Source: CAYFWF01 sp964346815 | GTDB taxonomy: Bacteria > Acidobacteriota > Aminicenantia > Aminicenantales > Aminicenantaceae | Assembly (NCBI GenBank): GCA_964346815.1 | Contig: CAYFWF010000024.1 | Coordinates: 23,695 to 87,694, forward strand | DNA: 64,000 nucleotides | Reading direction: 5' to 3' | Shown: positions 34,876 to 43,575 of the stretch, piece after piece | How the letters are laid out: every line of letters starts with the position of its first letter | Position numbering within the stretch: the first letter of the stretch is position 1 | Position numbers and translations under genes: made by a program | Notes under the pieces: generated by a model | Told to the model about the DNA's origin: nothing | The model's input: only the letters and a program-made list of their open reading frames with translations | Databases searched by the model: none

Positions 34876-37284
34876 TTAAGGATGCCTTTGATTCCCATCG
34901 GCCTTTTGTTTTTGTAACGCTTTGAGTACCTTTTCTGGAGTGATGGGCAGATCGCGGATCCGGACTCCGACTGCATTGTAGATGGCGTTTGCGATGGCAG
35001 GCGCTGTTGGTACGAGGCCAGGTTCAGCGACTCCTTTGGCACCAAAGGGGCCAAATCTGTCATCGGTTTCGATGAATTCGAGTTCGATGGGAAAGTCCAT
35101 CTCATGAGTTCTCGGAATCTTGTAGTCGCTGAAATTCGGGTTATGTATTTTTCCCTCTTCGGATTTCAGTTCTTCGTACAGAGCATAGCCAATCCCCTGT
35201 GCCAATGCTCCGTAAATCTGTCCCTTGAGTCCCGGAGGATTGAGTACCTTCCCCACATCATGAGCCGCCACCATCCTGAGAATCTTGACCTCACCGGTTT
35301 CAGTATCTACCTCCACTTCTGCTCCCTGAGTTCCAAAAGCATATGTCGCAGAAATGTTGCCGAATCCCTTCTCGAAGTCAGGAAGTTCGTTGGGAGGATC
35401 ATAAAAGACTTCGATGGTCAACATTTGGCCCTGTTGTCGAAAATGAGCGGCCCTGAGTAACCTTGCCAGTTCTAATCGGAGCCAGGGTTCAGGAGGTCCA
35501 TCTTTGATAAATAGACATCCGTCTCGTAGCTCGAGACGCTCCCTTTTTGCTGTCTGTTCGATATCGAAATCGGGAGGAGAGTAGTCTGGATTTTTTTTCT
35601 TGAATTTTTCAAGGTTCCTCCTAACTTCGGACGGGAACAGTTCTTCAGCCAGCTCAAAGATTTTGTTGCGCAGCTTATTCGCAGCGAGGATGGCCGTATT
35701 TCCTGCCATAAAAGCCCCGCGGCTGGCATGGGTTCCCACATCCCAAGGACAGGTCCCTGTATCTGTGGGATTGATGAAGACTTTTTCGCGCCTGACGCCT
35801 AGAGCTTCGGCAATAGCCATGGTCAAAACGGAATGCAGTCCTTGGCCCATCTCCACTCCACCATGGTATGCATAGACATTTCCGAAGTCGTCCAGCTTCA
35901 GTATCAGCCCGCTGGCATCTGACCGGTAGATGCGTCCCCCTCCTCCCACATGAATCAGAGAAGCAATGCCCACGCCTCGATGTCTGCCTCTTTTATGCCC
36001 GCTCTTCCACTGGAGCTTCTGAGCCACGGTTTCCAGGCATTCTTTCAGTCCGCATGTGCTGATTTTCAGTCCCATGGGAGTGATTTCATCGGGTCGGTTG
36101 CGGTTGAGCATCCGGAAATCAAAGGGATCGAATCCTGCTTCCTCGGCCAGTTCATCCATGCTGCTTTCCAGGGCCCAGGTGAGCTCGGGATTGCCGTAGC
36201 CCCGCATGGCCTGGCAGTAGGTGTTGTTTGTATAAACAAGTTTGGCATCGAAGAGGATATTGGGAACGCGGTAAAGCGAAGTGGCCGGCATCATCATGAC
36301 GGAAGGATAGGTAGCGCCCCATGATGTGTAGGCGCCGTTGTCCTGGAGCACATGGACCTCGCGAAAGACAAGGCTGCCATTCTGATCACAACCCTGGACG
36401 ATACGCGATCGAGAAGACTGCCGGGGGGAAAGATAAGAGAATTCTTCTTTTCGGCTGTAGACGATCTTGACCGGCAGACCTGTCTGATAGGCGAGAAGGA
36501 TGGCTATGTATTCATAGGCATGGGTGTCGAGGCCTGTTCCGAATCCACCTCCCAGGGCCGGGACGATAATCCTTGTGTTTTTGTTTTTCAATCCCATGTC
36601 GGCCAGAGCCCGGTTGAAATCGCGCTGCGCCAGAAATGGAATCTGGGTTTTGGCCCAAAGGGTGAGATGGTTGTTCATGTCGAACTCGGCGATACATCCG
36701 GCGGTCCCCATGCAGCATTGTTGTATCAGAGGAGTGGTGTACTCTCCTTCCACCGCATACTTTGCCGCCCGCTTGCCCGTTTCAAGATCGCCAGATTCAT
36801 GATGAAACTTGAGAGGAAGATAATTATTGCTTCTGGGCCGGCCCTGGGGATCGGCTTCATGGATGAGAGGAGCTCCTTCCCTCATAGCCTCGTGAGGGGA
36901 GAAGACACCGGGAAGTGGATCATATTCGACGCGGATGAGACCGACGGCCTCTTCGGCGATGTCAGAGTCGATAGCAGCCACAGCGGCCACTTCATCTCTG
37001 TACTGGCGCACCTTGCCTTTTTTCAGAGCATAATTATCGCGGAGAAAACCAAAGCGAATTTCAGGAGTGTTGTCAGCAGTGATGACAGCCCTGACTCCAG
37101 GAAGACGTTCAGCCCTAGAGGTGTCGATATGTTTGATTCGAGCGTGAGGGTAATCGCTGAACTTGATCTTCCCATACAGCATGCCCGGCCGTTGGAGATC
37201 GTGAATGTAAAGGGCTCTTCCCGCCGCCTTATCTGGCCCGTCTGTCCTGCATACTTCCTTTCCAATGTATCGGAAATCTTTCAT
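34876..37284 (-). CDS. Second molybdenum hydroxylase large subunit
   Basis: 802 residues, distinct from the paralogue at 30040. GGGFGTGLD, AMRGYGNPEL, GVEMGQGLHS, and the catalytic Glu in GAKGVAEPGL. About 45 residues longer, largely through a charged insert around 560-620. Four-base overlap with its Fe-S subunit. Operon: CoA-transferase, FAD, Fe-S, Mo. Confidence 0.9.
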   Translation of the reverse strand: MKDFRYIGKEVCRTDGPDKAAGRALYIHDLQRPGMLYGKIKFSDYPHARIKHIDTSRAERLPGVRAVITADNTPEIRFGFLRDNYALKKGKVRQYRDEVAAVAAIDSDIAEEAVGLIRVEYDPLPGVFSPHEAMREGAPLIHEADPQGRPRSNNYLPLKFHHESGDLETGKRAAKYAVEGEYTTPLIQQCCMGTAGCIAEFDMNNHLTLWAKTQIPFLAQRDFNRALADMGLKNKNTRIIVPALGGGFGTGLDTHAYEYIAILLAYQTGLPVKIVYSRKEEFSYLSPRQSSRSRIVQGCDQNGSLVFREVHVLQDNGAYTSWGATYPSVMMMPATSLYRVPNILFDAKLVYTNNTYCQAMRGYGNPELTWALESSMDELAEEAGFDPFDFRMLNRNRPDEITPMGLKISTCGLKECLETVAQKLQWKSGHKRGRHRGVGIASLIHVGGGGRIYRSDASGLILKLDDFGNVYAYHGGVEMGQGLHSVLTMAIAEALGVRREKVFINPTDTGTCPWDVGTHASRGAFMAGNTAILAANKLRNKIFELAEELFPSEVRRNLEKFKKKNPDYSPPDFDIEQTAKRERLELRDGCLFIKDGPPEPWLRLELARLLRAAHFRQQGQMLTIEVFYDPPNELPDFEKGFGNISATYAFGTQGAEVEVDTETGEVKILRMVAAHDVGKVLNPPGLKGQIYGALAQGIGYALYEELKSEEGKIHNPNFSDYKIPRTHEMDFPIELEFIETDDRFGPFGAKGVAEPGLVPTAPAIANAIYNAVGVRIRDLPITPEKVLKALQKQKADGNQRHP

Positions 37285-37760
37285 CTTTTTCCCTTAAGCT
37301 GAGCTGCGGCCTGTTTTACTGCCTCCATAATCTGTACATATCCTGTGCAGCGGCAGAGGTTGCCTGAGAGGGCATCTCTGATTTCCCCCTCGGATGGTTC
37401 TGGATTGGAATCGAGCAGAGCTTTAGCCGCGAGGATCATTCCAGGGGTACAGAATCCGCACTGGATTGCTCCATTGGCTACAAAGGCTTCCTGGATAACG
37501 GATAGTCTATTTTTCGGACCCATTAGTCCCTCGATAGTGGTCACCCGTTTTCCGACGGCCTCAAAAGCAGGATACAGACAGGAATTTATGGGACGTCCAT
37601 CAACGATAACCGTGCAGGCTCCACACTCTCCCTCTCCGCAACCTTCTTTGGTTCCTGTCATTCGCAGCGGCCCCCGCAGGACGTCCAGAAGAAACTGTTG
37701 GCTTTCTGCAGTCACCTCGATTGGCGAACCGTTCAGTGTGAAGGTGATCTTCCTTTTCAT
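37281..37760 (-). CDS. Second molybdenum hydroxylase [2Fe-2S] subunit
   Basis: 159 residues from the ATG at 37760, which overlaps the FAD subunit stop as ATGA; the longer frame to 38003 lies inside that gene. GCGEGECGACTV and CGFCTPGM with CRCTGY bind two [2Fe-2S]. Confidence 0.93.
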   Translation of the reverse strand: MKRKITFTLNGSPIEVTAESQQFLLDVLRGPLRMTGTKEGCGEGECGACTVIVDGRPINSCLYPAFEAVGKRVTTIEGLMGPKNRLSVIQEAFVANGAIQCGFCTPGMILAAKALLDSNPEPSEGEIRDALSGNLCRCTGYVQIMEAVKQAAAQLKGKR

Positions 37761-38626
37761 GTTCGCTCCCTGTGCTTGAACTCCTTTTCCATCAGTTTCT
37801 CGAGCGCTCGCTTCACCAGTAAACCTACCAGATGGCGCCTGTATTCTGCTGTGGAGCGGACGTCGGTGATAGGAGATACACTCTTGGCTGCCTGTTGCTG
37901 TGCCTTGGTTAAGAGTTGAAGGGTAATGTTGGCTCCTTCCAAGAGCGCTTCTACTTCCAGAAGTCGCATGGGTGTGGGTGCAACAGAACCGGCAGCGATG
38001 CATGCCTTAAGACATTTATTTCCCTCAGCCTGAATCTGGACGGCGACGCTTGCCACGGCCAGATCCATTCCTGTCCTTCCTTTCTTCAGGAAGATTGCTC
38101 GAGTGTTTGGCTCAGGAGGCTCCAGCAGGATGTCGGTTAAAATTTCCTCTGGTAAAAGACATGTCTCACCGGATCCCAGAAAAAAATTTTCGAGCGGAAG
38201 ATCCCGGCTTTTTTGAGGGCTCTTAAGCCTGACTTTGCTCCCGAGTACAAGAAGCGGCGGTGCCATATCGGCGGCAGGAGAGCCATTGCAGAGATTTCCT
38301 CCGATGGTGGCCATGTTTCGGATTTGGACGCTTCCCATCGAATGGGCGGCCTGGAAAAGAACAGGAAATTTTTCAAAAAGCAAGGTGTTTTTTAGAATAT
38401 CACTGATAGGGGTCATGGCTCCTATCCGAATGGTGTTGCCATTTTCAATTCCTGAAAGTCCTGAAATAGAGCGAAGAGAAATGATGGCGCGCGGGTGGAG
38501 TTCTTTTCTTTTTATGCGGACCATCAAGTCTGTTCCCCCGGATATATAAAAAGAGTCGGAAATTCTTTTTTTCAGCCGGAATGCCTCATGTAAAGTCTTC
38601 GGCCGATAATAGCCAAATGGGATCAT
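37757..38626 (-). CDS. Second molybdenum hydroxylase FAD subunit
   Basis: 289 residues from the ATG at 38626, which overlaps the CoA-transferase stop as ATGA; the longer frame to 38743 is inside that gene. FGYYRPKTLHEA, ISGGTDLMVRI, and TIGGNLCNGSPAADMAP are family motifs. No 4Fe-4S insert. Confidence 0.9.
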   Translation of the reverse strand: MIPFGYYRPKTLHEAFRLKKRISDSFYISGGTDLMVRIKRKELHPRAIISLRSISGLSGIENGNTIRIGAMTPISDILKNTLLFEKFPVLFQAAHSMGSVQIRNMATIGGNLCNGSPAADMAPPLLVLGSKVRLKSPQKSRDLPLENFFLGSGETCLLPEEILTDILLEPPEPNTRAIFLKKGRTGMDLAVASVAVQIQAEGNKCLKACIAAGSVAPTPMRLLEVEALLEGANITLQLLTKAQQQAAKSVSPITDVRSTAEYRRHLVGLLVKRALEKLMEKEFKHRERT

Positions 38627-39825
38627 GCCACCACTCCACGGTCTCTGAGTTCTGCAATCTCGTCTGCATGGAGACCCGCTTCTTTGAGGATGGCATCTGT
38701 ATGCTCCCCATAGGCGGGTGCGAAGGCCAGTCTTTTCTGGCACTGTTCCAAATGTTCTGTGGGAACAGCAGGAGGCGGCAAACGCACTGATTTCCCCCCG
38801 GGGGTCACCGTCCTCAGGGCAGAGGCTTTGAATACGGGAAGGTTGGGGATTTCCTCGATGGGTGTTATGGGAGAATGGGGAATAGCGGCTTCTGATAAGA
38901 CTTGGGAAATTTTTGCAGAGGTATGTCTGCGCGTGATAGCCTCTATGGCTTGATGAAGCTCTGATTTGTTTTCCCTGCGGCCCTCGTTCGTAGCAAACCG
39001 ATCGTGGCCCAGGGAGGCGAACAGAGAATTTTTAACGAGCCTGTTCCATTGGGCATCGCTTCCGATTGCTATATAGATGAAGCCGTCTTGAGTGCGGTAG
39101 GCATTGACAGGAATAAATTGGCGGTGTTCATTGCCCGAACGTTTCAGCTCAGAAGGAGGAGAGCCCATATCGAGCATAGGCACAAAGGTTTGAAGCCAAG
39201 AAAGGGCTGCTTGTGCCATCGAGATATCGATGATTTTTCCCTTGCCGGTTTCATTGCGCTCCAAGAGGGCCAGGATAATCTGAACGAAGGCCTCATCTCC
39301 CGCTTTGAGGTCCACTAGAGGAGGTCCGCACTGCAAAGGCGGCCCATCGGGATAGCCTGTGAGGTCCATGTATCCACACAATGCCTGCATTACAGGATCA
39401 TAACCGGGTACGTCCGGATAAGCCAGACCCATCGCCGAGATGCAGCACCAGATAAGGTCTTTTTTGTTTCGGAACAAAGTTTCGTGATCGATTCCCAATT
39501 TTTTATGCCGGGCAGGCATAGTGTTGGTACAGAACACATCCACTTTGAGCTCATCGATGAGACGCTTTAATAACGCCTGACCGTCCCGTCTTTTAAGGTC
39601 GATGGAGATAGCCTCCTTTCCGACATTGGGCGCTACAAAATAGCTGTGCCGGTCCTCCCCGGCAACCGGGCGGCCGATATACCGGTTGGGGTCGCCTTTT
39701 GATTTTCGACCAGGTACCGGAGTGGGCTCCAGTTTGATCACACGCCAGCCCATGTGAACGAAGCGGAGGGTTGCGTATGTCAAAGTCAGTGCTTGCTCGA
39801 CACTGATGATGGTTTGAGGTTTCAA
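38623..39825 (-). CDS. Class III (CaiB/BaiF, formyl-CoA type) CoA-transferase
   Basis: 400 residues. Catalytic Asp is in VDLKAGDEA, with VGKEAISIDLKRRDGQALL and the ISMAQAALSWL segment typical of the family. It moves CoA between carboxylic acids, which may activate the substrate of the molybdenum hydroxylase encoded in the same operon. The first glycine-rich loop near the N terminus is poorly conserved (LTYATLRFVHMGWRV). Start at 39825 has no strong ribosome site. Confidence 0.87.
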   Translation of the reverse strand: MKPQTIISVEQALTLTYATLRFVHMGWRVIKLEPTPVPGRKSKGDPNRYIGRPVAGEDRHSYFVAPNVGKEAISIDLKRRDGQALLKRLIDELKVDVFCTNTMPARHKKLGIDHETLFRNKKDLIWCCISAMGLAYPDVPGYDPVMQALCGYMDLTGYPDGPPLQCGPPLVDLKAGDEAFVQIILALLERNETGKGKIIDISMAQAALSWLQTFVPMLDMGSPPSELKRSGNEHRQFIPVNAYRTQDGFIYIAIGSDAQWNRLVKNSLFASLGHDRFATNEGRRENKSELHQAIEAITRRHTSAKISQVLSEAAIPHSPITPIEEIPNLPVFKASALRTVTPGGKSVRLPPPAVPTEHLEQCQKRLAFAPAYGEHTDAILKEAGLHADEIAELRDRGVVA

Positions 39826-39972
39826 GATGCCAAATTTATAACTTATGGAAAAATTGATGTCAAGCTGGCTCTATTCCTTGCAAATTGGAAACTTTTCGTA
39901 TAATCTTTTTTGCGCAACATGGTTGTTCGAACCGCTAAATCGGCTTATCAGGCTATCGGGAAGGAGGATTGA

Positions 39973-42000
39973 ATGCTGCCAGGCGTCAGAAAGTTTCCCC
40001 ATATCTTCAGCCCGGTTCAGGTCGGCAAATTGTGGGCAAAAAACCGGATCAAATATGCCTCCACGGAAACCAATTACAACTACAGCGACGGGTTTGTGTC
40101 TGACAAGGAACTTGCCTACATCGAAGCGCACGCTCGTGGGGGAGCAGGAATCGTGACTACCCAGGGAGCCTACACGGATCCAAGGGGCGAGGGCCAGGGT
40201 TATGTGGGGATGATGGGAATTTGGGACGATAAATTTATTCCCGGATTGAAGAAGATGGCCGATGTGATCCATTCAGGAGATGCCTTAGCCTGTCTTCAAT
40301 TGATGCATTGTGGCCGGGTGGGAGGGATCAACCTCGATTATACAGTCGGCCCTTCGGCTATACCGCAGAGGCTGCGCCGCTTCCGGCCTCAAAGAAAAAT
40401 GAGTATCCCTGAAATAGAGGAGTGCATACAGGAGCATGTCGACGGAGCCCGCAGAGCCGTGGAATCCGGATATGACATCATCGAGATATCAGGGATCGTA
40501 GGATACCTTATCTCGAACTTCATCTCCAAATACACAAACTGGCGAAGCGATGCATACGGCGGGGACATTCGGGGAAGGTGCACATTTATGAGAAAGATTA
40601 TAGAGGGAATAAGGCAGGAGATAGGGCCAGATATCCCTATAGGCATACGCCTCTGCGGCTGGGAAATGCTGGATGACCGGGAAGGAAATACCGAAGAGGA
40701 GAGTATGGAGTCGATCAAAACAGCCGAAGCAGCCGGATGTGACTATATCAGCGTGACGGTGGGATGGCAGGAATCTTTGGGTTCTGTGATCTCTCGGGAT
40801 ATTCCCATGGGAAAATGGCTGTATGTCGCAGGACGGACAAAAAAGGAGGTCAACATCCCTGTCAGCATGGCCTATAGACTTTTTGTTCCCGATATACCGG
40901 AGAAAGCCATTGCCGAAGGGAAACTCGATATCTGGGAGATGTGCCGCCCGATGATCGCAGATCCGGCTCTTCCGAAGAAAATCATGTGGGACAAACAGGA
41001 GGATATCATTCCCTGTGTTGCCTGTCAGGTTTGTCTAGCCCGGCTTTTCCGCGATGCTCCGATGAGCTGCACGGTCCGACCTTCTTGCGGCCATGAAGGA
41101 GAGAGGGAATGGGGTTACTATGGATTCCCGAAGACAGATGTGAAAAGGAGGATATTGATTGCAGGCGCAGGCATCGCAGGGCTGCAGTGTGCCCGTATTG
41201 CTGCTGAGAAGGGACACGATGTGACCATCTATGAAAAGACCGGCCATATCGGAGGTCAATGGTATTATGCTTCGAGAAATCCCTGGGGTGAGGATTCCGG
41301 TCGATACTGGGATGATGAAGAATTCATGAGATGGGTGAACCACATGAAGTCCCAGTGCGATAAATTCGGCGTGACATTCGTGCTCAATACCCCGGTGACC
41401 AAAGAGCTCCTCGAAAAAGAAACGCCGGACTCTCTGGTCATTGCCACAGGAGCTCTACCCGAAGTTCCAGAGATTCCGGGAGCAGATAAACCACATGTGG
41501 TGAGCATGTTCGATGTGTTCACAGGGAAAGCAAAGCTCGGTAAAAATGTGGTTATTCTAGGAGGATCCGGTGCGGCCATTTCGCTTGCTCTCTGTGTGAT
41601 CGAAGCATTCGAAAAGGATGGAGTGAAGGATTTTCAATTAGCCATGATTGATCCGGCTGCCCGTTTCGGCCTGGATGTGAATCCCTCTTACATCTGGAGG
41701 TATCGGCTCAGGCTCAAGAAGGCAGATGTCCAACAGCTGACTTACGGAAAGGTTAAACAGATTACCGATAAAAGTGTTGTGGCAGACTGGACAATCAGGG
41801 ATAGAAAAACTAAAGAAAAACAGGAATTTAAAAACCAATCCGTTCCCGCCGACACGGTCATACTTGCACGCCTTGTGCCTAATACAGGATTAGGCTACGG
41901 TTCTTTCAAAGGCGATACCGCTATGATCGGAGATTGTGTTTGGGTGAGGAGGGGATTCGATGCCATTCAAGATGGGTACAGACTGGGCATGCGATTTTAA
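39973..42000 (+). CDS. Old-yellow-enzyme-like FMN/4Fe-4S/FAD oxidoreductase (2,4-dienoyl-CoA reductase family)
   Basis: 675 residues (GGAAGGAGGATTG upstream). Order: FMN TIM barrel (1-330), 4Fe-4S loop with C348, C351, C354 and C366, then FAD and NAD(P) domains (GAGIAGLQCARIAAEKG; ILGGSGAAISLA). Tyr178 matches the catalytic Tyr of E. coli FadH (GYLISNF), but its partner His is Gln266 (VGWQES). The cluster motif is C-x2-C-x2-C, one residue shorter than the usual C-x2-C-x3-C. Reduction of an enoyl or dienoyl acyl-CoA, or of another enone, is likely; exact substrate unknown. Confidence 0.87.
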   Translation: MLPGVRKFPHIFSPVQVGKLWAKNRIKYASTETNYNYSDGFVSDKELAYIEAHARGGAGIVTTQGAYTDPRGEGQGYVGMMGIWDDKFIPGLKKMADVIHSGDALACLQLMHCGRVGGINLDYTVGPSAIPQRLRRFRPQRKMSIPEIEECIQEHVDGARRAVESGYDIIEISGIVGYLISNFISKYTNWRSDAYGGDIRGRCTFMRKIIEGIRQEIGPDIPIGIRLCGWEMLDDREGNTEEESMESIKTAEAAGCDYISVTVGWQESLGSVISRDIPMGKWLYVAGRTKKEVNIPVSMAYRLFVPDIPEKAIAEGKLDIWEMCRPMIADPALPKKIMWDKQEDIIPCVACQVCLARLFRDAPMSCTVRPSCGHEGEREWGYYGFPKTDVKRRILIAGAGIAGLQCARIAAEKGHDVTIYEKTGHIGGQWYYASRNPWGEDSGRYWDDEEFMRWVNHMKSQCDKFGVTFVLNTPVTKELLEKETPDSLVIATGALPEVPEIPGADKPHVVSMFDVFTGKAKLGKNVVILGGSGAAISLALCVIEAFEKDGVKDFQLAMIDPAARFGLDVNPSYIWRYRLRLKKADVQQLTYGKVKQITDKSVVADWTIRDRKTKEKQEFKNQSVPADTVILARLVPNTGLGYGSFKGDTAMIGDCVWVRRGFDAIQDGYRLGMRF

Positions 42001-42005
42001 GACCC

Positions 42006-42029
42006 TGAATTATTTAGGTAAATAATTCA
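42006..42029. other. Stem-loop between the reductase and ferredoxin genes
   Basis: Perfect 10-bp arms TGAATTATTT and AAATAATTCA around a 4-base loop, 6 bases after the stop codon. It has no T-run and is AT-rich, so transcript processing or attenuation is as likely as termination. Confidence 0.45.
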
Positions 42030-42049
42030 AGTTGAGAAAGGAGATTTAG

Positions 42050-42367
42050 ATGATATTGCCAAAAATATCCAGTGCGCGGCCTCACATTCCAGGCACCAAA
42101 ATGAGTGTGTACCCCCACTCTGGATCCAGTCATGCGGGATTGTATCCCTGGATAGATGCCTTTAGATGTACGGGCTGCGGCGCCTGTGTGCGGGCATGCC
42201 CACCGGATATCATCGGACTGCACAAGGGAAAAGCAGCGATCATTCTTGACCTTTGTCAGCAGTGTGGAGAATGTTTCGAGGCGTGTCCGGTCGAGGGCGC
42301 GATACTGTTCAAGCTCCCTCCAGGTTCTCCTGAGACAGGGAACACGCCCTATTTTTCCAAGATCTGA
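42050..42367 (+). CDS. Ferredoxin with two 4Fe-4S clusters
   Basis: 105 residues (GAAAGGAGATTTAG upstream). Cluster motifs CTGCGACVRACPP and CQQCGECFEACP, preceded by about 35 residues with no close family resemblance. It probably carries electrons for the preceding reductase. Confidence 0.9.
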   Translation: MILPKISSARPHIPGTKMSVYPHSGSSHAGLYPWIDAFRCTGCGACVRACPPDIIGLHKGKAAIILDLCQQCGECFEACPVEGAILFKLPPGSPETGNTPYFSKI

Positions 42368-42420
42368 AACTGAGGATTTTTGCGGGGTGACGATTATCAA
42401 CTTTACAAGGGAGAAATGAA

Positions 42421-42843
42421 ATGCCAGAAAAATTGAAAGCGAATTATGTGGATCATATCTGTATTGCGGTCAACGATGTCAAAAAAGCGGAAAAAGACTA
42501 TGTCGATGCATTCGGATGGGATGTTGCTTACCGGTATGTCGACGAGCCGGAAAAAATCCGGGTGTCCGGCTTTATGGTGGGACCTACTGCCATTGAAATA
42601 ATGGAAGATCTCGACGGCACAGGTGAGGTGGCAAAATTTATCAAGAGGGCCGGGGAAGGCGTGATGCTCATAAGCTACAACGTGGACAATTGCGAGGACT
42701 CACTCGAGATTCTGAAAAAAAATAAGGTGAGATTGATTGACCAAAAGCCCAGATTTTTTGCCGAATACAAAAGGAATTTCGCCTTCATACACCCGGCGGC
42801 CACTCACGGGGTTTTGACGGAAATTATCGACGGCAAATATTGA
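42421..42843 (+). CDS. VOC-family protein, methylmalonyl-CoA epimerase-like
   Basis: 140 residues. His in YVDHICIAV and the C-terminal HPAATHGVLTEI (His/Glu) match epimerase metal ligands, but the middle of the domain (GEGVMLISYNVDN) lacks the HHICY of mce at 19823. So it may be a second epimerase, or a lyase on a related acyl-CoA. AGGGAGAA stands before the ATG; the mutase genes follow. Confidence 0.75.
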   Translation: MPEKLKANYVDHICIAVNDVKKAEKDYVDAFGWDVAYRYVDEPEKIRVSGFMVGPTAIEIMEDLDGTGEVAKFIKRAGEGVMLISYNVDNCEDSLEILKKNKVRLIDQKPRFFAEYKRNFAFIHPAATHGVLTEIIDGKY

Positions 42844-42983
42844 CCTGTTTATTTATAAAAAATGCTTTTACTTTTTGTTCTAAAAGCAACATCAGGAAAT
42901 TATCCTGATATTGCCAAAATTTCTGAAAAGTATTTTTTCAGGAATAATCCTTTTATTTCAACAAGCATTTTTTACCCTTCGGG
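42844..42983. other. Intergenic stem-loops before the mutase genes
   Basis: AT-rich, no gene. Three short hairpins follow each other: GCTTTTA/TAAAAGC (42864-42887), ATCAGGA/TCCTGAT (42891-42909), and CTGAAAA/TTTTCAG near 42924-42942. A B12 riboswitch was looked for because a B12 enzyme follows, but no B12-box-like sequence is seen. Confidence 0.4.
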
Positions 42984-43128
42984 CGAGCAAATCTTGCCAG
43001 GTAGGTTGGGACGGCATCGGCATCGTTGTATCCCGGGGTAGGTTGGGACGGTTCGCGGTAGTCCACTCCCGACCCGACCTACCAAGCTCCAGGGGCCACT
43101 TCCTCGCCGGAGCAGCAATCTTTGCTCG
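42984..43128. repeat. Palindromic repeat element with direct GGTAGGTTGGGACGG units
   Basis: The ends are inverted (CGAGCAAA at 42984, TTTGCTCG at 43121). Inside are two exact direct copies of GGTAGGTTGGGACGG (43000-43014 and 43037-43051) and an inverted near-copy (43067-43083, TCCCGACCCGACCTACC). Base composition is much richer in G and C than the flanks. This is the look of a non-coding REP/MITE-like element or a structured RNA; it lies 27 bases before the mutase B12 subunit. A related string is at 16893. Confidence 0.6.
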
Positions 43129-43154
43129 TGGATAAACAGATGTTAGGTTATGAT

Positions 43155-43574
43155 ATGATGAGTTTAAAAACATCATCGGAGGAAAAAAGAATCAGAATCC
43201 TGATAGGAAAACCTGGCCTCGATGGACATGACGTGGGAGCGAAAGTGGTCGCTCTCGCCTTGAAAGATGCAGGAATGGAAGTCATCTATACCGGTCTCCA
43301 CCGGTCCATAGAGGAAATCATAAAAACAGCACTGGAGGAGGACGTCGATGTGATCGGCATGTCTATCTATTCCGGGGCCCATCTTTCCTTGAGTAAAAAA
43401 TTGATGGATGGATTGGAAAAGAAGGGAATCAAAGATAAGCTGGTACTGATCGGCGGGAATATTCCAAAAAAAGACATCCCAACGCTCGAGCAATATGGAA
43501 TCGACGGCGTCTTCTCTGTAGGCTCAAAACTGGATGCGATCGTACGATTCGTAAAGACAAAGATCAGAGAATGA
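43155..43574 (+). CDS. Methylmalonyl-CoA mutase, B12-binding subunit
   Basis: 139 residues from the ATG at 43155 (TAGGTTATGAT upstream; in-frame ATGs at 43140 and 43158 are possible). D23-G-H25-D-V-G28 is the DxHxxG motif whose His coordinates cobalt; SIYSGAH and LIGGNIP line the nucleotide tail. It is separate from the catalytic subunit, which begins 1 base after this stop, so the two form a split mutase. Confidence 0.92.
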   Translation: MMSLKTSSEEKRIRILIGKPGLDGHDVGAKVVALALKDAGMEVIYTGLHRSIEEIIKTALEEDVDVIGMSIYSGAHLSLSKKLMDGLEKKGIKDKLVLIGGNIPKKDIPTLEQYGIDGVFSVGSKLDAIVRFVKTKIRE

Positions 43575-43575
43575 A

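Noticed and set aside
42844..43154. Cobalamin riboswitch before the mutase genes
   Set aside because: Hairpins exist, but no B12-box-like conserved sequence was found, and the GC-rich block is better explained as a repeat element.
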